This document shows positions 39,326 to 46,769 of a stretch of 64,000 nucleotides of DNA, one piece after another. Made by a program: the position numbers and the translations under genes. The DNA lies in assembly GCA_038236705.1 (NCBI GenBank), contig JBBRZN010000001.1, positions 101,645-165,644 of the forward strand, in the 5' to 3' direction. Under the pieces are notes generated by a model, which saw nothing but the letters and a program-made list of their open reading frames with translations, searched no databases and was not told the origin of the DNA. Origin of the DNA: AC-32 sp038236705. Lineage in GTDB: Bacteria > Actinomycetota > Thermoleophilia > Gaiellales > Gaiellaceae. The first letter of the stretch is position 1. The number at the start of each line of letters is the position of its first letter.

Positions 39326-41221
39326 TCACTCCGGAACCGTGCCGTCTTCGTCGACCGAGCCCTCCGGAAAGGCCACCACGAGCACCTCGCAGGGCGCCTT
39401 GCGCAGCACGTATTCGACCGTCGGCGAGAAGAAGCGCGACTGCCGCCGCCAGCGCGGCGCGGAGCCGCAGACGATGAGGTCGTTGCCGCGGCGCGTGGCC
39501 TCGGAGACGATCGCCTCGCCGATCGAGCGCGCCCGGATCGTCTCGGTGCGCACCTCCACGCCGAGGTCACCCCCGAGCAGCGCGGCCTCCGCGAGCGAGG
39601 CTGCGGCCCGCTCTTCCTGTTCGTCCAGCTTGGCGTCGATCGCCAGGTCGAGCGGCACGCGGATCACGAACAGCGCCTCGACCTCCGCCCCGCGCTCGGC
39701 CGCGAGCTTGACGGCGGTGGCAACCATCTCCTCGCCGATCGCCCCCAGCTTCATCGGGACGAGAATGCTCGAGAACTCCGCCTCTGGCAGGTGGCCCGGC
39801 GGCGCCTCGACATGCTGGAGCAAGCCCTCGCCGCGCCCCTTCCGAACGAGCCCGTAGACCACCAGGCCCGCGGCGAGCCAGGCCGGGCCGCCGTAGCGCG
39901 CGCCCGCATGCGTGGCCAGCGCCGCGATCCAGATCGAGAAGGTCGCGACCGAGCCGACGAGCGCAGGAAGGGGCACCTCGACGCCTCGGATGCGCACATT
40001 CGCCGGCGCCCGGTAGGGCCGCGGGAGCTCGGGCTCGCTGAAGCGCAGCTTGATCACCGCGAGCTGGGCGGCGGTGAACGCGCCCAGGACGCCGAAGCTG
40101 AAGAGGCTCGCGAGGAAGGCGATGTCGTCCTTGATGACAGACGTCCCGATCAGCAGCGCGGTCGAGATGAGCGCTGAGGCGACGATGGCCTGCGGCGAGA
40201 CGAGCGTGCGGCGGTTGAGGCGGCCGAAGGCGCGCGGCAGCTGCCCGTGCTCGCCGAGCGAGTGGGCAAGCCGGGTGAACCCCGAGATCGACGTCGTGAC
40301 CGCGACGAGGAGGATCACGGCGCCGGTGAGGCCGACGTACACGCGCACCGCGGTCGCCAGGCCCTCGGGCAACGGCCCGCGCAGAGCGTCCACGATCCCC
40401 ATCAGCGGCGCGTTGAGCCAGTCACTGCCGAGGCCGGTCGTGCCGCCCTGCGCCGGGAACGCGGACAGAGCCACGAGCGCGATCGCGACGTAGATCACGA
40501 CGACGAGCCCGATCCCGGAGAAGAGGCTCCGCGGCAGGTCCCGGCCCGGCTCGCGCGTCTCCTCGGCGAGGTTGGCGACGGTCTCGAGACCCGTGTAGGC
40601 GAGCATCGCAAGCGGGAGCGCGAACACGATCTGGTGCCAGCTCGGGTGCGACCCGATCGAGATCCCGTGCGTGAGCGCGTCGCCGGAGAAGAGGAACGCG
40701 AAGCCGAGCACGACGAGCATCAACTGTGTCGAGAGATCGAGCACGGCGACGAAGATCCCGTAGCGGTAGAACGCGGAGCGCCGCACCAGCCGGATCGCCG
40801 CGACGGCCATGATCACCCCGACCCCGACCACGACGTCCCACGGGTTGTGCTCGAGCGACCCCCACTGGAGCGCCGCCCCGAGGTAGTGCGGCATGAAGAG
40901 CGCCGACAGCGCGATCACGATCAGGTAGTCAAGGAAGAGCGCCCAGCCGGTCAGGAAGCCGGCGAGGTCGTTGAACGCGCTGCGGACGAACGTGGCGGCG
41001 CCGCCGGTCTCGGGAATGGCCGTGGTGCCCTCGGCGTAGGAGAGCGCGATGACGAGGAAGAGGGCGCCGACGAGCGCGAGCACCTCGGGCGTGAGGCCCA
41101 GCGCGTGCAGGGCGATGATCCCGAGCGCGACGTAGATCGACGAGGCGACCTCGCCGTAGGCGACCGAGAACAGCGCGGGCGCGTCGAGAACGCGCTGGAG
41201 CCCTGGAATCTTCCGCGCCAC
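39326..41221 (-). CDS. APC-superfamily permease fused to UspA domain (copy 1)
   Basis: 631 residues: about 12 membrane helices of an APC transporter (SVAYGEVASSIYVALGIIALH, PETGGAATFVRSAFNDLAGF, LAYTGLETVANLAEETREPGRDLPRS) followed by a cytosolic universal-stress-protein domain (about 475-625, SSILVPMKLGAIGEEMVATAVKLA, IVSEATRRGNDLIVCGS). Likely an amino acid or ion/solute uptake protein controlled by the nucleotide-binding tail; the adjacent TrkA pair makes K+ a possibility. GTG start 7 nt after TAACCT (complement of 41229-41234), leaderless. Paralogue of the gene at 41800. Confidence 0.88.
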   Translation of the reverse strand: MARKIPGLQRVLDAPALFSVAYGEVASSIYVALGIIALHALGLTPEVLALVGALFLVIALSYAEGTTAIPETGGAATFVRSAFNDLAGFLTGWALFLDYLIVIALSALFMPHYLGAALQWGSLEHNPWDVVVGVGVIMAVAAIRLVRRSAFYRYGIFVAVLDLSTQLMLVVLGFAFLFSGDALTHGISIGSHPSWHQIVFALPLAMLAYTGLETVANLAEETREPGRDLPRSLFSGIGLVVVIYVAIALVALSAFPAQGGTTGLGSDWLNAPLMGIVDALRGPLPEGLATAVRVYVGLTGAVILLVAVTTSISGFTRLAHSLGEHGQLPRAFGRLNRRTLVSPQAIVASALISTALLIGTSVIKDDIAFLASLFSFGVLGAFTAAQLAVIKLRFSEPELPRPYRAPANVRIRGVEVPLPALVGSVATFSIWIAALATHAGARYGGPAWLAAGLVVYGLVRKGRGEGLLQHVEAPPGHLPEAEFSSILVPMKLGAIGEEMVATAVKLAAERGAEVEALFVIRVPLDLAIDAKLDEQEERAAASLAEAALLGGDLGVEVRTETIRARSIGEAIVSEATRRGNDLIVCGSAPRWRRQSRFFSPTVEYVLRKAPCEVLVVAFPEGSVDEDGTVPE

Positions 41222-41240
41222 GAGCCGGAGGTTAGATGAC

Positions 41241-41388
41241 CACGGGGGAACCCCTGGTACCCCCGTGGGCCCCCTCCTTGCAAACGCCGCCGTTCAGACA
41301 AACGTCGCAGGAGCCGCCACTTCGCCGGACACGTCCCTTGCTTGTGTCGCAGGTGTTTCGCGCCGGGCAAAGCCCGGCTCCGGCGGCG
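41241..41388 (-). repeat. about 150-bp dispersed repeat, copy A
   Basis: Directly upstream of APC-UspA copy 1. It shares with copies B and C a palindromic end (GGGGGAACC...GGT.CCCCC), CCCCCTCCTTG, CAGGAGCCGCC.CTTCG, and a far end containing GCCGGGCAAAGCCCGGCTCC, a GCCGGGC-AAA-GCCCGGC hairpin. Middle parts differ between copies. Confidence 0.7.
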
Positions 41389-41436
41389 AGTCATCACTAG
41401 CCAGCTGCGCCCAAATCTCCGGGGCTGTATTCCCCC

Positions 41437-41473
41437 AGGGACACACCCTGGGTGTGTCCCTGGGTGTGTCCCC
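41437..41473. repeat. palindrome AGGGACACACCC-T-GGGTGTGTCCCT plus extra half
   Basis: Perfect 12-bp arms around one T, followed by another GGGTGTGTCCCC. It stands 17 bp past the stop of the small membrane protein gene (minus) and could serve as its terminator hairpin; it is another odd-centred palindrome like those at 6299 and 11801. Confidence 0.65.
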
Positions 41474-41489
41474 GATTTTTCTCCGAGGC

Positions 41490-41663
41490 TCAGCGGCGGC
41501 GGTGGAGGAGGTACAGCCGGCCGGCGCCGAGGGCGATGAAGAGGACGCCGATCAGGTAGCCGGAGCCGCCGCCGACCCGGGCGGTCTGGACGACGATCGC
41601 GATCCCGAGGCCGATCGCGACCAGGCCGAAGATCGTCACCAGGCCGCGGTAGGAGGAGCTCAT
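41490..41663 (-). CDS. small two-helix membrane protein
   Basis: 57 residues, ATG 41663 to TGA 41490. Sequence SSSYRGLVTIFGLVAIGLG... has two hydrophobic helices (about 7-26 and 34-50) joined by a Gly-rich turn, and ends LYLLHRRR, an inside-positive tail. Similar tiny proteins are common in actinobacteria; function unknown. It lies between the two APC-UspA paralogues on the same strand. Confidence 0.65.
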   Translation of the reverse strand: MSSSYRGLVTIFGLVAIGLGIAIVVQTARVGGGSGYLIGVLFIALGAGRLYLLHRRR

Positions 41664-41734
41664 GCGCCGGTTTCCGGCCCATGAGCGTGTGGAGGGGGGG
41701 TGGGGGAACCGGGAGGTTCCACCACGTTGGACTT

Positions 41735-41775
41735 TAAGAAGGGGGCACGTGGGGGAACCATGGTTTCCCCCACGG
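41735..41775 (+). repeat. dispersed repeat, partial copy D
   Basis: AGGGGGCACGTGGGGGAACC then ATGGTTTCCCCCAC: the same terminal palindrome as copies A-C with only a few flanking bases, in the orientation of copy C. It lies 25 bp beyond the stop of APC-UspA copy 2 and could act as its terminator hairpin. Confidence 0.55.
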
Positions 41776-41799
41776 GAGGGAGCCGGAGGCGAGCGACGC

Positions 41800-43692
41800 T
41801 CATGCCGCCTTCGGCGCCGCCGCCACCATTACCCGGCACGGAGCGTTCTTGAGCACGAAGTCCACGGTGTCGCCGAAGACACGCGCGCTCCCGCGCCGCA
41901 CGTCGCGTCGCGGCGAGCCCATCACGATGATCTCGCTGTTGCGCCGCTCCGCCTCGTCCACGATCGCCCGCCCGGCGCGCCGTTCGCGGATGAGCCGCCC
42001 GACCACGTCCACGCCGTAGGCCTCCCCGATCGCGCGCGCTTCGTCGAGCAGATCATGGGCGCGGTGCTCCATCGCGTCGGACAGCGGGGCGTCGAGAGAC
42101 AATTCCAGCGGCACTTCGAGCACCGTCACCGCGGCGATCGTGGCTCCTCGCTCGGTCGCGAGACGGCAGGCCAGGTCGATCGCCTCCTCCGATTCCCGCC
42201 TGTGCACGATCGGGACGAGCACGTTGCGGTACTCCAGCGCCACCCCGGGGCCGATCGGAATCGGCGCCCGCAATGTCTCTGTCAGCGGCTGCCCCAGCCG
42301 CCGGCGATAGACCGCGTAGGCCGCGAACCCCGCCACGAGCCACCCAAGCCCCACCCAGCGCGTGAGCGAGGCCTGGACGACGACGACCAGCCAGGATAGT
42401 CCTGTCCCGAGCCCGCCGAACACCGCGAACAGCGGCCAGTCGACCCCACGCCAGCGCAGGTTCGGCCGCGCCCGGAAGATCAGCTCCTCGTCGCGGCGCT
42501 TGTAGCGCAGCGCCACCACCGCTGCATGCGCGACGGTGAACGAGAGCATCGCCCCGAACGAGTACATCGTCCCGAGGAACCTCGTCTTGCCCGGCAGCAG
42601 CACGAGTACCGGGATCAGGCCCGCGAAGATGAGAAGCGAGATGTACGGCGTCTTGAACCTGCGGTGCAGTCGCCGGAACACCTCGGGCAGCTGGCGGTAA
42701 CTCGCCATCGCGTACGTGATGCGGGAGGCTCCGATCACACCCGCGTTCGCGGCGATGAACAGAATCGTCGCGGCCAGGATCCCGACGTAGACCTTCAACG
42801 CGCTCAGCAGCGCTCCGTGGACACCGAGGTTCTCGACCAGGCCCAGTACCGGGTCGTTGGAGAAGCCGTGCGGCGGGCCGACTCCCAGCAATGTCTTGTA
42901 ATGGCCGTCCGGGGTCAACGTCACCGGAAGTGCCGAGAGCGCGATCCAGGGCAGCGTGAAATAGATCGCGAAGACCGCAATCGCAACGAACGAGATCGCT
43001 CGCGGGATGTTCTTCACCGGGTCGCGCGCCTCCTCGGCCAGGTTCGAGACGGTCTCGATCCCGGTGTAGGCGATCATCGCCACCGGGATCGCGAGTAAGA
43101 ATTGGCTCCACGTGGGCGCAACGCCGAGGTGGATGTTCGAAGACAGGACGTGCGGGCTGAAGATCAGCGCGAAGCCGAGCAGCACGAGCAGGATCTGCGT
43201 CGCGAAGTCGATCAGCGCCAGGCCGATGTTCACCCGCGCCGACTCCTGAGTGCCGACGATGTTCAGGGTGACCAGCACGGCGATCACGAGCCCGCCGACG
43301 ACGATGTCCCAGGGGTTCTCGCGCAGCGGGCCCCAGAAGATCGAGAGGTAGTGCGGCACGAAGAACGCCGAGATGGCGATCGTGATGATGTAGTTGAGCA
43401 TCTGCGCCCAGGCCGCCCCGAACGAGACGAGCTCGTTGAACGCGTGGCGCGCGAAGCTCGAGGAGCCGCCGGCCTCCGGGAAGCGCACCGTTCCCTCCGC
43501 GTACGTGGCTGCCGTGGCCGCGAAGATGATCCCCGCGATCACGAAGACGACCGGCGTCAGCCCGAGCGCGAAGACCGCGGTGACGCCGAGGGCGTAGTAG
43601 ATCGACGAGCCGACGTTGCCGTAGGCGGTCGAGAACAGCGCCGGCGTCCCGAGGACGCGCTCCAGCCGCTGTTGCCGCCTTCGGCGGGACAT
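41800..43692 (-). CDS. APC-superfamily permease fused to UspA domain (copy 2)
   Basis: 630 residues with the same plan as copy 1: STAYGNVGSSIYYALGVTAVF, PEAGGSSSFARHAFNELVSF, IAYTGIETVSNLAEEARDPVKNIPRA, then a UspA domain (about 485-625) with NVLVPIVHRRESEEAIDLA and a GSPRRDVRRGSARVFG nucleotide loop. Substrate unknown. ATG start only 7 bp from repeat copy B, whose GGGGGAACC hairpin therefore lies immediately before the start codon; no Shine-Dalgarno site is evident. Confidence 0.88.
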   Translation of the reverse strand: MSRRRRQQRLERVLGTPALFSTAYGNVGSSIYYALGVTAVFALGLTPVVFVIAGIIFAATAATYAEGTVRFPEAGGSSSFARHAFNELVSFGAAWAQMLNYIITIAISAFFVPHYLSIFWGPLRENPWDIVVGGLVIAVLVTLNIVGTQESARVNIGLALIDFATQILLVLLGFALIFSPHVLSSNIHLGVAPTWSQFLLAIPVAMIAYTGIETVSNLAEEARDPVKNIPRAISFVAIAVFAIYFTLPWIALSALPVTLTPDGHYKTLLGVGPPHGFSNDPVLGLVENLGVHGALLSALKVYVGILAATILFIAANAGVIGASRITYAMASYRQLPEVFRRLHRRFKTPYISLLIFAGLIPVLVLLPGKTRFLGTMYSFGAMLSFTVAHAAVVALRYKRRDEELIFRARPNLRWRGVDWPLFAVFGGLGTGLSWLVVVVQASLTRWVGLGWLVAGFAAYAVYRRRLGQPLTETLRAPIPIGPGVALEYRNVLVPIVHRRESEEAIDLACRLATERGATIAAVTVLEVPLELSLDAPLSDAMEHRAHDLLDEARAIGEAYGVDVVGRLIRERRAGRAIVDEAERRNSEIIVMGSPRRDVRRGSARVFGDTVDFVLKNAPCRVMVAAAPKAA

Positions 43693-43698
43693 CAGCTC

Positions 43699-43847
43699 GC
43701 GCGGGGGAACCCCTGGTTCCCCCGCGAGCCCCCTCCTTGACCTCGTTCACTTGCGCCACCGCGTTTCAGGAGCCGCCGCTTCGACGTTCGACACAAAAGT
43801 CTCTGTCCTGGTGAGCCTCCCGCCGGGCAAAGCCCGGCTCCGGCGGC
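43699..43847 (-). repeat. about 150-bp dispersed repeat, copy B
   Basis: Upstream of APC-UspA copy 2 in the same orientation and position as copy A is to copy 1. It starts with GCGGGGGAACC-CCT-GGTTCCCCCGC and ends with the GCCGGGCAAAGCCCGGCTCC hairpin. It forms an inverted pair with copy C around the phosphoribosyltransferase gene. Confidence 0.72.
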
Positions 43848-43902
43848 CCTTCGTTGTGCCCCAAGGGCGGTCCGACCAAGCATGTCTCTAGTCTCAAAGC
43901 TC

Positions 43903-44427
43903 ATGAGCAGGGAGCGGAACAGCGTCGAGATTAACTTCGTCGACGGTCATGCTGATGTCTGGCGTCTGTTCGATGACGCAGAGCGCTTGCGCGAAATCGC
44001 CGAAGCCCTGGTCGAGCCCTTTCGTGGTGAAGTGACGAAAGTGGCAGGGATCGAATCTCGGGGGTTCATCGTCGGGACGGCTGCGGCGCTCGGTCTAGGA
44101 GTTGGTTTTGTCCCGATTCGAAAATCCGAGGGTCTGTTTCCGGGCCCGAAGCTGACCGCCGTCGCTGACCCGGACTACCGAGGCAACTCTCATACGTTGC
44201 GAATCCAGCGGGCGGCGCTCCGCGGCGAGGATCGCGTGCTGCTGGCCGATGACTGGATCGAAACGGGCAACCAGGCTCGCGCAGCGAAGCAACTCGTCGA
44301 GAGTTGTGGGGCTCGACTCATCGGCGTGGCCACGATCGTCAGCGAAGCCAACTCCGAGATGCTTTCCGAGCTGGGCCGCGTCACGCCTTGGTTCCTGACA
44401 AGCAGCTCTCTCGCTGACTCGTTCTGA
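43903..44427 (+). CDS. phosphoribosyltransferase (adenine PRTase-like)
   Basis: 174 residues, type I PRTase. AGIESRGFIVGTAAALGLGVGFVPIRK and GLFPGPK match adenine PRTases; the PRPP-binding loop is VLLADDWIETGNQA, with N in place of the second G or S of the usual TGGT/TGGS. Predicted to make a nucleotide from a free base and PRPP. Base composition is visibly lower in GC than the flanks and the gene is bracketed by inverted repeat copies B and C, suggesting acquisition. ATG 43903 is 8 nt after TAGTCT; ATG 43882 is an in-frame alternative. Confidence 0.82.
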   Translation: MSRERNSVEINFVDGHADVWRLFDDAERLREIAEALVEPFRGEVTKVAGIESRGFIVGTAAALGLGVGFVPIRKSEGLFPGPKLTAVADPDYRGNSHTLRIQRAALRGEDRVLLADDWIETGNQARAAKQLVESCGARLIGVATIVSEANSEMLSELGRVTPWFLTSSSLADSF

Positions 44428-44443
44428 TTGAGCGCTTCGAATT

Positions 44444-44587
44444 GCCGCCGGAGCCGGGCTTTGCCCGGCGGGAGGCTCACTGCGACAGAAACGATGGGAG
44501 CAACCGGCGAAGCGGCGGCTCCTGAAACGCACCCGGTCGCGACTCCGCTCTGAAGGAGGGGGCTCGTGGGGGAACCACGGGTTCACC
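44444..44587 (+). repeat. about 150-bp dispersed repeat, copy C (inverted)
   Basis: Begins GCCGCCGGAGCCGGGCTTTG and ends GTGGGGGAACCACGGGTTCA, the reverse of copy B. It separates the phosphoribosyltransferase from hppA, both of which end toward it. Confidence 0.72.
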
Positions 44588-44598
44588 CATGAACGGTT

Positions 44599-46641
44599 TC
44601 ACCCATGAATCGACACGATGAGCGGAATGATCAGGATCGCCACGAGGTTCGTGATCTTGATCATCGGGTTGATCGCGGGGCCGGCCGTGTCCTTGTAGGG
44701 ATCGCCGACCGTGTCGCCCGTGACCGCGGCCGCGTGGGCCTCTGAGCCCTTGCCGCCGAAGGCGCCGTCCTCGATCAGCTTCTTCGCGTTGTCCCAGGCG
44801 CCGCCCCCGGAAGTCATCGAGATCGCGAGGAAGAGCCCGGTGACGATCGTCCCGATCAGCAGGCCGCCGAGCATCTTCGCGCTGATCACTCCGACCACGA
44901 TCGGGAAGGCGATCGGGATCAGCGCCGGCAGGAGCATGCTCTTGATCGCCGAGCTGGTGACGATGTCGATCGCGCGCCCGTACTCGGGCCGCGCCGTGCC
45001 CTCCATGATCCCGGGGATCTCACGGAACTGGCGGCGCACCTCGGTGACGACCTGGCCTCCGACGCGCCCGACCGCCTCCATCGCCAGCGACGCGAAGAGG
45101 AACGGCATCAGCCCGCCGATGAACAGACCGGCAATCACCCAGGGGTCGTCGAGCTGGAAGCTCTGCTGGTAGTCGCGCACGGCGAGCCCGTTCGTGTAGC
45201 TGTCGAAGAGGATCAGCGCTGCGAGGGCGGCCGAGCCGATCGCGTAGCCCTTCGTCACGGCCTTGGTCGTGTTGCCGACTGCGTCGAGCGGGTCGGTGAT
45301 CGCACGCACGGACTCGTCGAGATTGGCCATCTCCGCGATTCCGCCCGCGTTGTCGGTCACCGGGCCGTAGGCGTCGAGCGCCACGATCAGGCCGGTCATC
45401 GAGAGCTGGGCCATCACGGCGACGCCGATCCCGTACAGGCCCGCGTAGTGATTCGCAACCAGGATCCCCGCTGCGATCACGACCACCGGCAGCGCCGTCG
45501 CCTTCATGCCTACGGCCAGGCCTTCGATGATGTTCGTCGCGTGGCCCGTGCGCGAGGCCGCCGAGATCCGCTTCACCGGCGACCAGCGCGTGCCGGTGTA
45601 GAACTCGGTGATCGCCACCAGCAGGAAGGTGACGATCAATCCCACGAGCGCCGAGAGATAGAGCTCCCAGAAGGTGAAGTGCGGCGAGTCGTAGGCGAGG
45701 GTGACCGGGATGAACCCGAGCGCCGAGAGCACGGTCGCCACGAGCACGGCCTTGTAGAGCGCGTTCATGATCGAGCCGTTGCGCCCCACGCGCGCGAAGA
45801 AGGTGCCGATCACCGACGAGAGAATCGAGATGCCGCCGATCGCGAGCGGGAAGAGCTCGAGGTGGAGGCCCGGGAAGGTCTGGGAGGCGAGCAGCATCAC
45901 GGCGACCGCGGTCACCGCATAGGTCTCGAACAGGTCGGCTGCCATGCCGGCGCAGTCGCCGACGTTGTCGCCGACGTTGTCGGCGATCACGGCGGGGTTG
46001 CGCGGATCGTCCTCGGGGATTCCGGCCTCGATCTTCCCGACGAGGTCGGCGCCCACGTCGGCGGCCTTCGTGTAGATGCCGCCGCCGAGCCGCGCGAAGA
46101 CCGAGATCAGCGAGCCGCCGAAAGCGAGGCCGACGAGGTCGTTGATCGCCGAGGCGCGCGAGTGATCGAGCCAGCCGGTGAGGACCCAGTAGTAGCCGGC
46201 GACCCCGAGCAGGCCGAGGCCGACGACGAGGAGACCGGTGACCGAGCCCGCGCGGAAGGCAACGTTGAGGGCAGGCTTGAGCCCGCGCTTGGCTGCCTCT
46301 GCGGTGCGCACGTTGGAGCGGACGGCGACGTTCATGCCGATGAAGCCCGCCGCAGCGGAGAGAACAGCGCCGACCAGGAAGCCGATCGCCGTCCCCCAGC
46401 CCAGCTCGTTATAGAACCCGAGCAGCAGGAACGGGACGATCGCCACGATTGCGATCGTCTGGTACTGCCGCCGCAGATACGCCGCTGCGCCCTCCTGGAT
46501 CGCCCGACCGATCTCCTGCATCCGCTCGTCGCCGGCCGGCTGCCGCATCAGCCAGGCCGTCAGCCCGATGCCGTACGCAACCGCGAGCCCCGAGCAGACG
46601 AGGCCGAAGAGAACCGCGTGGTCACTGAAGAAATCGCTCAA
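44599..46641 (-). CDS. hppA: K+-independent H+-translocating pyrophosphatase
   Basis: About 680 residues, 15-16 membrane helices. It couples PPi hydrolysis to proton export. The pyrophosphate site is seen in GGGIYTKAADVGADLVGK, DNVGDNVGDCAGMAADLF and GDTVGDPYKDTAGPAINP. The selectivity position reads GNTTKAVTKG; lysine here marks the K+-independent class. Start chosen as TTG 46641 because GGGAGG precedes it by 4 nt; TTG 46656 lies in frame upstream. 128 bp to the next gene with no clear feature. Confidence 0.93.
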   Translation of the reverse strand: MSDFFSDHAVLFGLVCSGLAVAYGIGLTAWLMRQPAGDERMQEIGRAIQEGAAAYLRRQYQTIAIVAIVPFLLLGFYNELGWGTAIGFLVGAVLSAAAGFIGMNVAVRSNVRTAEAAKRGLKPALNVAFRAGSVTGLLVVGLGLLGVAGYYWVLTGWLDHSRASAINDLVGLAFGGSLISVFARLGGGIYTKAADVGADLVGKIEAGIPEDDPRNPAVIADNVGDNVGDCAGMAADLFETYAVTAVAVMLLASQTFPGLHLELFPLAIGGISILSSVIGTFFARVGRNGSIMNALYKAVLVATVLSALGFIPVTLAYDSPHFTFWELYLSALVGLIVTFLLVAITEFYTGTRWSPVKRISAASRTGHATNIIEGLAVGMKATALPVVVIAAGILVANHYAGLYGIGVAVMAQLSMTGLIVALDAYGPVTDNAGGIAEMANLDESVRAITDPLDAVGNTTKAVTKGYAIGSAALAALILFDSYTNGLAVRDYQQSFQLDDPWVIAGLFIGGLMPFLFASLAMEAVGRVGGQVVTEVRRQFREIPGIMEGTARPEYGRAIDIVTSSAIKSMLLPALIPIAFPIVVGVISAKMLGGLLIGTIVTGLFLAISMTSGGGAWDNAKKLIEDGAFGGKGSEAHAAAVTGDTVGDPYKDTAGPAINPMIKITNLVAILIIPLIVSIHG

Positions 46642-46769
46642 GGGGCCTCCCAGCAAGACTCGCGCCGAGAGACTCCCCGGCGCCGCGGTTTTCTATCACA
46701 GTGGCCGCCCACGGCGGGCCGGCTGACGGTGCCGCAGCGCCGGGGGCGCGATCGTTCGTGTCTACGCGG

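Noticed and set aside
41437..41480. intrinsic terminator from the GGGACACACCC hairpin followed by ATTTTT
   Set aside because: The T-run follows the hairpin only on plus, where no gene is being transcribed toward it; on minus, where the small membrane gene ends, there is no U-tract. Listed as a repeat instead.
41241..43847. c-di-AMP (ydaO-type) riboswitch before the APC-UspA genes
   Set aside because: Tempting because of the transporter type and GGGGAACC stretches, but the conserved GTCAGCTAACCTCGTxGGC-like 3' segment and the helix order are absent. Left as an unexplained shared repeat.
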